From: Rubrobacter_A sp965214435
GTDB lineage: Bacteria > Actinomycetota > Rubrobacteria > Rubrobacterales > Rubrobacteraceae
Direction of reading: 5' to 3'
Length of the DNA: 64,000 nt
NCBI GenBank assembly: GCA_965214435.1
Contig: OZ243960.1
Location: forward strand, 2,294,001 to 2,358,000
Shown here one piece after another: positions 50,652 through 58,509 of the stretch. The first letter of the stretch is position 1. The number at the start of each line of letters is the position of its first letter. The notes below the pieces were generated by a model. That model was given only the letters and a program-made list of their open reading frames with translations. It was not told the origin of the DNA and searched no databases. Made by a program: the position numbers and the translations under genes.

Positions 50652-51263
50652 TCACGACCTCCTTTTACGCTCTTTAAATGCCCAGGCTACGGCTGCCGTG
50701 CCCAGCAAAGCACCCCCGGCAACGTCGGAAGCCCAGTGTACCCCGAGGTACACCCGGCTCGCGGCCATCCCGATTAGCAAGACCACCGCCAGTACCCTCG
50801 CCAACCGATTTTTCCATAGGAGAGCCGCCGTCCCGAGCAAGATAACGGCCCGCAACATGTGTCCGCTCGGGTACGGGTAGTCGTAGGGGAGCTCGAAGTT
50901 CGGGGCTCCGGATGCCCGGGAGAGTTCGTCCGGTAGCGGAACTTGCGGCAGAAAGAACTTCATCAACACCTCGATCAGACCGGCCGCCACGAAAGCTGCC
51001 AGCAGCCGGCCTCCGAGAACCCGGTCTCCACGCACCACGAGCCAGATAGCGACGAGGAGCATCAGCGGACCGGTAACCTCAATATTCCCGAGCACCGAAA
51101 AAACCTCGGAGGCTAGATCCAGCGCCTCCGACGTCCGGACCCGGCTCGCATCTACCGCCCACAGGTCAAAACCGTACAGCAGGTGCGCCGCGACAGCCCC
51201 GGAGAGCGCCAGAAACAGTACCGCTGAGCCCCAGAAAATGCCGGTATAAACCTTCACGTTCAA
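50652..51263 (-). CDS. PAP2 family membrane phosphatase
   Basis: A 203-residue membrane protein with six helices. Phosphatase motifs: KFFLPQVPLPD, PYPSGHMLRAVILL, and SRVYLGVHWASDVAGGALLG. All three PAP2 signatures are complete. Acts on lipid phosphates. Starts 85 bp downstream of the sigma-factor gene on the same strand, separated by a terminator, and is followed at 1 bp by the MBL gene. Confidence 0.88.
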   Translation of the reverse strand: MNVKVYTGIFWGSAVLFLALSGAVAAHLLYGFDLWAVDASRVRTSEALDLASEVFSVLGNIEVTGPLMLLVAIWLVVRGDRVLGGRLLAAFVAAGLIEVLMKFFLPQVPLPDELSRASGAPNFELPYDYPYPSGHMLRAVILLGTAALLWKNRLARVLAVVLLIGMAASRVYLGVHWASDVAGGALLGTAAVAWAFKERKRRS

Positions 51264-51295
51264 GGGAGATTAGCAGACGGCGGAAAAGTAAGCGT

Positions 51296-51325
51296 GAAAA
51301 AGGCCGGACCAAAAGGACCGGCCTT
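51296..51325 (-). terminator. Rho-independent terminator of the sigma-factor gene
   Basis: Read on the minus strand: AAGGCCGG, mismatch, CC, loop TTTT, GG, mismatch, CCGGCCTT, then TTTTC. A canonical stem and U-run just after the sigma gene's stop. Confidence 0.85.
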
Positions 51326-51347
51326 CTCTCTTTCTGGACGGACGGTC

Positions 51348-52229
51348 CTACGCTACGGCATCGCGCAAGACCCGGCCGTACTCGCCGCCTTTCAGGATAC
51401 GCTCGGCTTCCCGCTGTAGCTGGCGCACCCGCTCGCGGGAGATTTCCAACTCGTCTCCCAGCTCCGCCAGGGTCGCCGGCTGCCGGTCGTCGAGGCCGTA
51501 GCGCCGTACCAGAACGTACCGCGCCCGCTCCGGCAGCCGCTCGATGGCTTCTTTTAGCTGCACGGTCTCCATGTCCCGCATCACGGTGTCCGGGGTGTCG
51601 GAGACCTTGTCGTCCTCGATAAAGTCCCCGAGTTGTGAGGAAGTGTCCTCCGTCGAGACTGGCTGGTCGAGGCTTGTGGCGTCGGGCATAGCACTCATCG
51701 TGAGGCGGATCTCATCGAGGTTCCAGTCCAGCCGCCCGGCAACCTCTTCGTCGGTGGGCTCCCGCTCTAGCTCCGCCGACAACTCGTTATACGCCCGGCT
51801 GACCTTCCGGATCTTCTCGGTCATGTGTACCGGTACCCGAATGGTCCGGCCCTTGTCCGCCACCGCCCGCTGTACCGCCTGCCTTATCCACCACGTCGCG
51901 TACGTAGAAAAGCGATACCCCCGGTCCGGGTCAAACTTCTCCACCGCCTTCATCAGCCCTATGTTCCCCTCCTGTATGAGGTCCTCAAACGGCAGCCCGT
52001 AGCCCCGGTACTTCTTTGCCACGCTGACCACGAGGCGAAGGTTCTTCTCTATGAGACGGGCCCGGGCGCGGGTGTCACCGGCCTTGGCGGCGTTGGAGAG
52101 CTCTATTTCTTCCTTGTGCGTGAGTAGCTGTCCCTGGCCGATGTGCGCCAGGTACTTGGCGAGTAGGTCCGGAGTCTCAGCCTCCCGGGCCGTCTTTGGA
52201 TTCTCCGCCTTTTTCGGTTTGGTAACCAA
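51348..52229 (-). CDS. RNA polymerase sigma factor, SigA/RpoD family
   Basis: A 293-residue sigma-70 protein without a long region 1.1. Region 1.2-2.1 start DLLAKYLAHIGQGQLLTHKEE, region 2.4 FDPDRGYRFSTYATWWIRQAV, region 3 from VHMTEKIRK and region 4.2 TLAELGDELEISRERVRQLQ. This layout fits a primary-type or group 2 sigma factor; whether it is the only SigA of the organism cannot be seen here. TTG start behind AGGAGGG. Confidence 0.93.
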   Translation of the reverse strand: MVTKPKKAENPKTAREAETPDLLAKYLAHIGQGQLLTHKEEIELSNAAKAGDTRARARLIEKNLRLVVSVAKKYRGYGLPFEDLIQEGNIGLMKAVEKFDPDRGYRFSTYATWWIRQAVQRAVADKGRTIRVPVHMTEKIRKVSRAYNELSAELEREPTDEEVAGRLDWNLDEIRLTMSAMPDATSLDQPVSTEDTSSQLGDFIEDDKVSDTPDTVMRDMETVQLKEAIERLPERARYVLVRRYGLDDRQPATLAELGDELEISRERVRQLQREAERILKGGEYGRVLRDAVA

Positions 52230-52501
52230 CTCACCCTCCTGTACCTATGATATTGTAGCTACTGGCTAAAACCAGTAATTACTCTTAATACTACCACCCG
52301 CACATGAATTCTAAACAGTCCGTGACGTTATCTGGTATGGTCTATGAGCCACCTGGGTTTCGTAGTTGTCCGGTCTACAGTACAGTGATATACGTATTAG
52401 TCACCTGGAAGTTTCACTGGGAAGAGTAGAATATCTGCTGGAAAGACTGCCGGGGGCTTAAGGATTTACCCGGCACAACCTTTACGAGTGACAGGAGACT
52501 C
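52230..52501 (+). other. Intergenic regulatory region, no gene seen
   Basis: About 270 bp between the divergent sigma-factor gene and the monooxygenase gene. AT-rich around 52250-52330 and 52380-52440, as expected for two divergent promoters. A TATGATAT-like run lies near the sigma-gene start. No hairpin, tRNA or riboswitch recognised. Confidence 0.5.
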
Positions 52502-52828
52502 ATGATAGCTATAACGAACCGGATGCCGGTCAAGGAAGGCGCGGCGGAGCAGATCGTCGAGCGCTTTGCTGGTAGCGGCGGGGCTGTGCAGGACTTTCCG
52601 GGCTTTGTCGCCATGCAGGTGCTCCGGTCCAGCGACGACTCCGAGGTGCTGGTGGTTACCTGGTGGAAAGACCGGGAGTCGTTCGATAACTGGGTCAACA
52701 GCGAGTCCTTCGGGAAGGCGCACGGTGGAGGAGACCGCGGCGGGGGTGCGGCGGAGCTTCTATCCGGGAGACCTCAGATGGGCTCTTACGAAGTTGCCGT
52801 AGAGCGTGAGGCTTCTAGTAGTAACTAG
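52502..52828 (+). CDS. Antibiotic-biosynthesis-monooxygenase-like (IsdG-type heme oxygenase-like)
   Basis: A 108-residue dimeric alpha/beta-barrel ABM protein: ITNRMPVKEGAAEQIVERFAG (N of the family), FPGFVAMQVLRSSDDSEVLV, VTWWKDRESFDNWVNSESFGKAH with the His that can bind heme in IsdG-type members. Asn, Trp and His of the IsdG site are in place, so heme degradation is plausible; general ABM function cannot be excluded. ATG with ACAGGAGA. End overlaps a minus-strand small gene by four bases. Confidence 0.8.
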   Translation: MIAITNRMPVKEGAAEQIVERFAGSGGAVQDFPGFVAMQVLRSSDDSEVLVVTWWKDRESFDNWVNSESFGKAHGGGDRGGGAAELLSGRPQMGSYEVAVEREASSSN

Positions 52829-52977
52829 CTCGCTGGGCTGACCAGCGCGAAATGTACTGCCGGGTCTTCTGCGGAGCCACCGGGCTCGTAAGAACCCCGG
52901 CCGAGGATCGCGAACACGAACGCAAACAGGGTAACCAGCACGAAGATCATTAGTAAAAAGGCGAACCGCTCGCGCAC
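52825..52977 (-). CDS. Small single-pass membrane protein (50 aa)
   Basis: GTG start on the minus strand with ATAAGGAGTAGC just upstream, a 50-residue product reading VRERFAFLLMIFVLVTLFAF then VFAILGRGSYEPGGSAEDPA and ending VSPAS. One membrane helix (about residues 6-26) with basic residues on the inside and a 24-residue polar tail. Its stop overlaps the end of the ABM gene. Strong ribosome site supports expression. Function unknown. Confidence 0.65.
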   Translation of the reverse strand: MRERFAFLLMIFVLVTLFAFVFAILGRGSYEPGGSAEDPAVHFALVSPAS

Positions 52978-53129
52978 CGCTACTCCTTATCCTTCGTTGT
53001 TGACCGGCATTCTACAGTACGGCGACCCGATTGTCCTCCGGGACGTTTGTTCGTTGTTTACATACGGTACACTGTGCAGCAGGATGCAGCCAAGTATTTA
53101 CTCAAAGATCAGAGGGCTCGGGAGGCGTT

Positions 53130-53831
53130 GTGGATAACGACGTTCCCTGGCCGGAGCTAAAAGACCTCCAAGAGCAGGAGTGCCAGGATCTACTCGCGCT
53201 GCTGCGGGGCCTGGGCATCGCTTCGGCCGACCGCTCCTACCATCCGGGAGACGCTATCTACCGGGAGGGCGAGTACGGAGACGCGCTCTACGTGCTCATC
53301 TCCGGCGTTATAAAGCTCTTCAGGCCGTACTCCGGCGCTAAGGAGGCTACTCTGCGCCTGCTCAGGCCCTGGGACATATTCGGTCACCTGGCGTTCGCGG
53401 GTGAGACGACGCAGCGGGCCTACGCCGAGGCGGTAACCGAGTGCCGGGTAACAAAGATCCCGAAGGTTTTCATGGAGCGGGCCATCCGCCAGGAACCGCG
53501 GGTCGCGCTCAAGGTTATGACGCTTCTGGAGTTGCGCCTCGTGCAGTACGAGGAGTTGGTCAAGTGCCTGCTACCGCGCGAGACCGAAGTCCGGCTGGCG
53601 AACCTGCTCCCGCTACTCGCCCGCAAGTTCGGTACGGAGAGTAACGACTCCAGGCCGGTTACCATAGACCTCCGGCTGACGCACCAGGATCTGGCGGCGA
53701 TGGTCGCCTCGACCCGCGAGTCGGTCACCAAAGTCCTGAACGACATGCGCAACCGCGGTGTTATAGACGTGGAGGCTGGCCGCATCACTCTCCAGGACCG
53801 CCGGGCGCTACTAGCGTTGAGCCGTCCGTAG
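53130..53831 (+). CDS. Crp/Fnr-family transcriptional regulator
   Basis: About 233 residues from GTG 53130, chosen for the GGGAGG 5 nt upstream and because upstream frame is not family-like. Cyclic-nucleotide-binding fold (YREGEYGDALYVLISGVIKL and RLLRPWDIFGHLAFAGE), a long dimerisation helix, and a C-terminal winged helix with LTHQDLAAMVASTRESVTKV. No Fnr-type Cys cluster, so it is probably a Crp-like sensor. Target genes unknown; uppP lies 107 bp downstream. Confidence 0.88.
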   Translation: MDNDVPWPELKDLQEQECQDLLALLRGLGIASADRSYHPGDAIYREGEYGDALYVLISGVIKLFRPYSGAKEATLRLLRPWDIFGHLAFAGETTQRAYAEAVTECRVTKIPKVFMERAIRQEPRVALKVMTLLELRLVQYEELVKCLLPRETEVRLANLLPLLARKFGTESNDSRPVTIDLRLTHQDLAAMVASTRESVTKVLNDMRNRGVIDVEAGRITLQDRRALLALSRP

Positions 53832-53937
53832 ACCACGCAGGTAGTGATAGCAGAACACCCTCCGTTTTTGTCGTAGTATGCATCCCGGTAGAGTAGACAA
53901 GCGGTAGACAAGTAAACGGGAGAAGAGGGCTTTTCGG

Positions 53938-54756
53938 GTGCTGGAGTTACTAGAAGCGATATTTCTTGGTGCCGTCCAGGGGTTGACCGAGTTCTTGCCG
54001 GTTTCGAGTTCGGGGCACTTGCTCTTGGGTCAGTATTTTCTGGGGTTGGATCAGGCACGTTTCGGGCTCTCGTTCGACGTGGCGTTACACCTCGGAACTC
54101 TGCTCGCCGTGATCTACTTTTTCCGGTGGGACCTGTGGAGGATGGCCCGGGCTTTTCTGCGGTCCATCCGGCGGCGGAGCATCGCCGAGCCGGACGCTAG
54201 GCTAGCCTACCTGATACTCGCCTCGACCATACCGGCGGCGTTTATCGGCTACCGCTTCGAGGATTTCATCTCGACCACGGCGCGTTCGCCGTGGGTCGTG
54301 GTCGCCATGCTCGTGCTCGTCGGAGTGCTGTTTATCGTCGGGGAGGCGGTCGGCAAGCGGACCCGTAAAGCCTCGAAGCTCGGCTTTCTGGAGGCCGTCG
54401 GCATCGGGGTCGCCCAGGCTGCGGCGCTCGTACCGGGAGTCTCCCGGTCGGGGGCCACGATCACGCTGGGACTCTTTCTCGGTCTGCAGAGGGAGGAGGC
54501 GGCGCGGTTCTCGTTTCTGATGAGCGTCCCGATCATCGCTGGTGCGGGCTTTCTACAACTCAGTGAAGTCGTCGCCGCCGGTATGGACGCCTCGGAGGTC
54601 TCTATCTTCGGCATAGGCTTCGTCGTTTCCGCGGTAGTCGGGTACCTGGCGATCCGGTTCTTTATAAGCTTTGTCGCCGACCACAGCCTCCGGGCCTTCG
54701 CCTACTACCGCTTCGGGCTCGCTGCCGTTACCGCCGTCGCTCTGATACTATTGTAG
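53938..54756 (+). CDS. uppP: Undecaprenyl-diphosphate phosphatase
   Basis: A 272-residue integral membrane protein with about eight helices. BacA/UppP motifs: GAVQGLTEFLPVSSSGHLLL and AALVPGVSRSGATITLGLFL (second conserved E/S/R region). Recycles undecaprenyl pyrophosphate for cell-wall synthesis and confers bacitracin resistance. GTG start, AGAAGAGGG upstream. Confidence 0.94.
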   Translation: MLELLEAIFLGAVQGLTEFLPVSSSGHLLLGQYFLGLDQARFGLSFDVALHLGTLLAVIYFFRWDLWRMARAFLRSIRRRSIAEPDARLAYLILASTIPAAFIGYRFEDFISTTARSPWVVVAMLVLVGVLFIVGEAVGKRTRKASKLGFLEAVGIGVAQAAALVPGVSRSGATITLGLFLGLQREEAARFSFLMSVPIIAGAGFLQLSEVVAAGMDASEVSIFGIGFVVSAVVGYLAIRFFISFVADHSLRAFAYYRFGLAAVTAVALILL

Positions 54757-54937
54757 CTTGAAACGAGACCCGCCCGCTGGTAACTTCCGTGATCGTGCAC
54801 CACGCAAAGTTGACACCAGAAGCTTTCGGGTCCTCTCCGAGCCGGCGATTTATCCGGGAGGGGTGTTAGCGGACCAACCGGTCTGCGGACGCTCCTCCTC
54901 TCCGGACCACTCACCCAGACGAGAAGGACTGTACTTT

Positions 54938-54997
54938 ATGACAAACAGTAGAACTCTTTCAATCCAAAAGACTCTGGTACCGGACAATGCTCGCTAG
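54938..54997 (+). CDS. Possible 19-aa upstream ORF overlapping pheA
   Basis: ATG at 54938 with GAGAAGGA 9 nt upstream encodes MTNSRTLSIQKTLVPDNAR and stops after the pheA start codon, overlapping it by 11 bp. It could couple translation to pheA. It has no Phe or Tyr, so it is not a classic attenuation leader. Speculative. Confidence 0.3.
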   Translation: MTNSRTLSIQKTLVPDNAR

Positions 54998-56099
54998 GGA
55001 CGGGCGTCCGGGCTCGCCGGATGAGATGGAAGGCTTGCGCACCGGGATAGACGAGGTGGACGCGGAGATCGTGCGTCTCTTGAACCGCCGGGCGCGGCTC
55101 GCGCGCCGGATCGGCGAGATAAAACACGCCAACGGGCTCGACACCTACGCTCCCGAGCGGGAGCGCAAAGTCCTGGACCGGGTTGCGGACCGGAGCGAGG
55201 GAGACTTTCCCGCCCGGGGTTTGGAGGCGGTCTTCCGGGAGATCATCTCCTGCTCCATATCGCTCGAAGCCCGCCTGAAGGTCGCCTACCTGGGTCCGGA
55301 GGCGACGTTTACGCACGAGGCAGCGCGGCACTCGTTCGGGACCAGCGTGGACCTCGTACCGCAGACCACGGTCTCCGAGGTCTTTGCCCGGGTAGAGCGG
55401 GGCGAGGCCCAGCACGGGATCGTCCCGGTCGAGAACTCGATGGAGGGAGCCGTAACCCACACGCTGGACGAGTTGATGTCGAGCCCGTTGAAGATCTGTG
55501 GCGAGACCTACCTGCCGATCTCCCAGAACCTGCTGTCTAAAGAAACTTCCCTGCAAGGTATTAGAAAGGTCTGCTCGCACCCGATGGCACTGGCGCAGGC
55601 GGCGAACTGGCTGCGCCACGAGTTGCCCGGAGCCACGGTCGAGGAAGTAGAGTCAACAGCCGAGGCTGCCCGGCGGGCGGCCGGAGAGCCGGGGACCGCG
55701 GCCGTCGGGAGTCTTCTCGCCGGAGAAGCCCACCATCTACAGGTCCTCGCGCGCAACATTCAGGACGCCCGGACCAACGCGACCCGGTTTATAGTGCTCG
55801 GGCGACGGTGGGCGGGGCCTACGGGCCGCGACAAGACCAGCGTGGTGTTCTCGGTCAAGGACCGGCCCGGAGTGTTAAAGGACGCGCTGTCGGCGTTTGC
55901 AGAAGAGGGGATCAACCTTACCCGCATCGAGAGCCGCCCGAGCCGCAAGCGAGCGTGGACGTACATGTTCTTTGCGGACTTCAAGGGTCATCCGGAGAGC
56001 GATCACGTCCAGCAGGCGCTCCGGTCTCTGGAAGAACACTGCCCGTACGTCAGCCTGATCGGGGCTTACCCCGAGGTCTCTACTGAGGTCTCCGGCTAG
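54987..56099 (+). CDS. pheA: Bifunctional chorismate mutase / prephenate dehydratase
   Basis: A 370-residue fusion. Residues about 15-90: AroQ-type chorismate mutase (IDEVDAEIVRLLNRRARLAR, Arg and Glu of the site). Then prephenate dehydratase from VAYLGPEATFTHEAA, with NSMEGAVTHTLD and the TRF motif NATRFIVLG. The last 80 residues are the ACT regulatory domain (VVFSVKDRPGVLKDALSAFA, ESRPSRK), which binds phenylalanine for feedback control. ATG 54987 or 55026. Committed steps of phenylalanine synthesis. Confidence 0.93.
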   Translation: MLARDGRPGSPDEMEGLRTGIDEVDAEIVRLLNRRARLARRIGEIKHANGLDTYAPERERKVLDRVADRSEGDFPARGLEAVFREIISCSISLEARLKVAYLGPEATFTHEAARHSFGTSVDLVPQTTVSEVFARVERGEAQHGIVPVENSMEGAVTHTLDELMSSPLKICGETYLPISQNLLSKETSLQGIRKVCSHPMALAQAANWLRHELPGATVEEVESTAEAARRAAGEPGTAAVGSLLAGEAHHLQVLARNIQDARTNATRFIVLGRRWAGPTGRDKTSVVFSVKDRPGVLKDALSAFAEEGINLTRIESRPSRKRAWTYMFFADFKGHPESDHVQQALRSLEEHCPYVSLIGAYPEVSTEVSG

Positions 56100-56117
56100 A
56101 GGAGCCCGTAAACCGCC

Positions 56118-56360
56118 GTGGACTTTAAAGCCGCCGCCCGCGAAGTCCTCCGGGAAGTCGGACACCCGCTCCACTACTCGGACATCATGGACCTCGCGCT
56201 GGAATCCGGCTACCTCGCCAGCAGCGGAAAAACGCCCCACAACACCATGCGGGCCCGCCTCTCGGTCGATGTCCGGGACAATCCCGGCACCCCGTTTCTA
56301 CAGACCGCGCCCGGCGTATACGGTCTAAAAACCGGTAGTTCGCAATCCGGCAATCCATGA
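56118..56360 (+). CDS. HARE-HTH domain small protein
   Basis: An 80-residue protein: AAREVLREVGHPLHYSDIMD then LALESGYL and TPHNTMRARLSVDVRDN, FLQTAPGVYGLK. This is a HARE-HTH winged helix (HB1/ASXL/restriction-endonuclease type) standing alone. Such domains bind DNA or modified DNA. GTG start 19 bp after pheA. Ribosome site is distant, so coupling to pheA is possible. Confidence 0.75.
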   Translation: MDFKAAAREVLREVGHPLHYSDIMDLALESGYLASSGKTPHNTMRARLSVDVRDNPGTPFLQTAPGVYGLKTGSSQSGNP

Positions 56361-56661
56361 TCCCGGCCCCCTTGCTAACCGCTTTCTATAAGCATGTAAT
56401 ACCCTAGCTGTACAATCTCTGTACAGTCTGCAAGCAACTCTTAAGGTTAACCCCGAATTCTGAGACCCCGCGCGACGCTATGGTTTGTAGGCAGGTCCGG
56501 GAAAAGGAGCTTGCGTGGAGACGCCGGGTCAGTTCTCTTTGGAGGGCGGCGCTACACCTTTTAGCCTGGTTTTAACTGGTACGCATGCCCGAGTTTCGCT
56601 TGAATATCTTGTATATTAAACATGCTCCGGATGGTTTTTAGATGAGAGGTAGGGGAGAGGT
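56361..56661 (+). other. Intergenic stretch, no gene recognised
   Basis: About 300 bp, noticeably AT-richer toward its end (TTGAATATCTTGTATATTAAACATG), which probably holds the promoter of the next gene. A CTGTACA...CTGTACAG repeat at about 56408-56429 is a possible operator. No RNA gene or coding frame seen. Confidence 0.45.
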
Positions 56662-57633
56662 ATGGTTGAGCTTGATACCGGCAGGGCGGCGCGGGCCGCG
56701 TGGCAGCTAAAGAACCTGGACGGCTACGATCGGCGTCTGGAAAAAGCCGCCCGCCGGGTAGACGAACTGGACCAGGAGCGGGCCACGGCCGCGCTGATAA
56801 TCTACGAATCGGTCCTTTCGAGGAGTGGTAAGCCGGAGAGCGAAGTTCGCGAGATGGTCCGGCGCTTCAAGAACGCCTGGGAGGACGAGGAGGAAGAGCC
56901 GCTAACGATACCGCGGGTCAGCGGCATTATGAACGTCGAGGGTGTGGAGTGGTTTTTCGACGACGCGGAGCTCCGAAGGATGACCGGCCGGCTCCTCGGC
57001 CAGTTCCAGCACCGGGTCGCCCAGTACAACTACGTGGACGAGGCGGAGGTCTTAAAGCGCTGGGCAAACTCCTACGACACCCGGTTGTTTATCCGGCGGC
57101 GCATCTACGACACCGAGCCGGTAGCCGGGGTCGTGTCCGGCGTAGACCTGGCTTTGATGCAGTACCTGCGGGTGGCTGCCGGTGGAGATACGGTGGTGCC
57201 GACCGAGAGCCTGGCCCGGACGCTCACCGCTCTCGGGCTACTAGACGACACTTCTACCGATGAGTACGGGGTGCTCGCCGCCGCCGAAAGCCTGGCCCTG
57301 CAACTAGACCTGCCGGCGCCCATAGCGGGCGCAATCCTCGAAGACCTCGACCGGGAAGGCGTAACCACTTTCCCCGAGCCACCCGAGCCGGAACCGGCTG
57401 AGCCAGCGGAACAGGACTCCTCAGAGGCCGAAGTCGTAGAATCTTCACCGAAACCGAGTCTGGAGGACCGGGAAGCCCGGCGGGCGGCCCGCAAGGCGGC
57501 CGAGAGGGGCGAGGAGCCCTCAAGAGTCCAGGATCCACAAGCGAAAGAGGCGCCCGGCGTAGAAGAAGAGGGCGGCCAGGAGGAGCCGGCTTCTCCGGAG
57601 ACCGGCCGGGACGACGCACCGGGTAGCGCCTGA
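56662..57633 (+). CDS. Hypothetical protein with acidic low-complexity tail
   Basis: A 323-residue protein. Residues 1-230 are soluble and helical, with a charged segment EDEEEEPLTIPR and FDDAELRRMTGRLLGQFQHR; the C-terminal 90 residues are Pro/Glu/Ala-rich and disordered (PEPPEPEPAEPAEQ, then charged). No family recognised. ATG with GAGGTAGGGGAGAGG upstream. Possibly nucleic-acid or membrane-associated; no evidence either way. Confidence 0.6.
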   Translation: MVELDTGRAARAAWQLKNLDGYDRRLEKAARRVDELDQERATAALIIYESVLSRSGKPESEVREMVRRFKNAWEDEEEEPLTIPRVSGIMNVEGVEWFFDDAELRRMTGRLLGQFQHRVAQYNYVDEAEVLKRWANSYDTRLFIRRRIYDTEPVAGVVSGVDLALMQYLRVAAGGDTVVPTESLARTLTALGLLDDTSTDEYGVLAAAESLALQLDLPAPIAGAILEDLDREGVTTFPEPPEPEPAEPAEQDSSEAEVVESSPKPSLEDREARRAARKAAERGEEPSRVQDPQAKEAPGVEEEGGQEEPASPETGRDDAPGSA

Positions 57634-57804
57634 GACCGTATCGGACGTTATTTACAGTATTTTGAGCGTCCGGTGTTTAGAGATGCCGCGGAGGTGGTAC
57701 TATTGGACCAGCATCGTAGGGACAGCGATGTATTGAGCTTTTTTACAGCATTAGCAATCCGGGTTTGATCAAATAGCGCTAGCGTCAGAGGAGTTAGCAG
57801 GGAC

Positions 57805-58509
57805 ATGACAGATTCAAAAAAGCGTATCGCGTTAAAACCGCACATGAAGCAAATCCGGGAGTGGGTTGACGCGGGCAAGACGGACGAGTGGATAGCTGAC
57901 GCCCTCGGGACCAGCGCCTCTTCAGTACAGTCTTTCCGCTCTCGCAACGACATCTACCGCAGAGAGCGCGGCGGGCAGGAGATCGGGGTGGTGTTCGAGG
58001 GTGTGCTCGACCACGGCGAGCGCGACGGCTATGGCTTGTGGCTCGACCCGGCGGTAACCGACGACCCCATCTGGCAGGAGCACTGGGCCGGGATAGACGC
58101 GGTAGTCGTCAAGATCTCCCGGGATTCCATAGTTCTGGAAGCCGACCCCGAAGCGGAAACGCCGATCAGTGCAGACGGCCTGGGAATCGAACTGCCGGCA
58201 CCGGCGGCCGAAGCAATCCCGGAGCCAACTTTTCCCGAGCCGGATGTCGTGGGGTCTGGAACAACTCTTGACTCTGGAGCCGATACGGTCGATGGTGACG
58301 GTCTGCCGCGGGAACAGGGCCGGGTGAAGTGGTTTGACCCTGAAAAGGGTTACGGCTTTATCGTGCGCTCGACCGGCGACGACCTTTTTGTGCACCATTC
58401 CGAGGTGGAGGGAGACCCTTCATCCATGGAGCCTAACGAAGAGGTCGAGTACGAGGTGGGGCAGAACGACCGCGGGCCGAACGCACGCCGTGTCCGGCTC
58501 TTGGCCTAA
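57805..58509 (+). CDS. HTH-like / cold-shock domain fusion protein
   Basis: A 234-residue protein. Residues 15-50 look like a small helix-turn-helix (IREWVDAGKTDEWIADALGT then SASSVQSFRSRNDIY). A middle part of about 80 residues with WLDPAVTDDPIWQEHW follows, then a Pro/Glu linker, and a C-terminal cold-shock domain (RVKWFDPEKGYGFIV then DDLFVHHSEV) with RNP1/RNP2-like motifs. CSD proteins are usually about 70 residues alone; this fusion is unusual. Its end overlaps the next gene. Confidence 0.8.
   Translation: MTDSKKRIALKPHMKQIREWVDAGKTDEWIADALGTSASSVQSFRSRNDIYRRERGGQEIGVVFEGVLDHGERDGYGLWLDPAVTDDPIWQEHWAGIDAVVVKISRDSIVLEADPEAETPISADGLGIELPAPAAEAIPEPTFPEPDVVGSGTTLDSGADTVDGDGLPREQGRVKWFDPEKGYGFIVRSTGDDLFVHHSEVEGDPSSMEPNEEVEYEVGQNDRGPNARRVRLLA

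Noticed and set aside
52998..53129. TTGACC at 53000 and TACAGT at 53013 as a promoter for the Crp-type gene
   Set aside because: Spacing is only 7 bp, far too short for a sigma-70 promoter.
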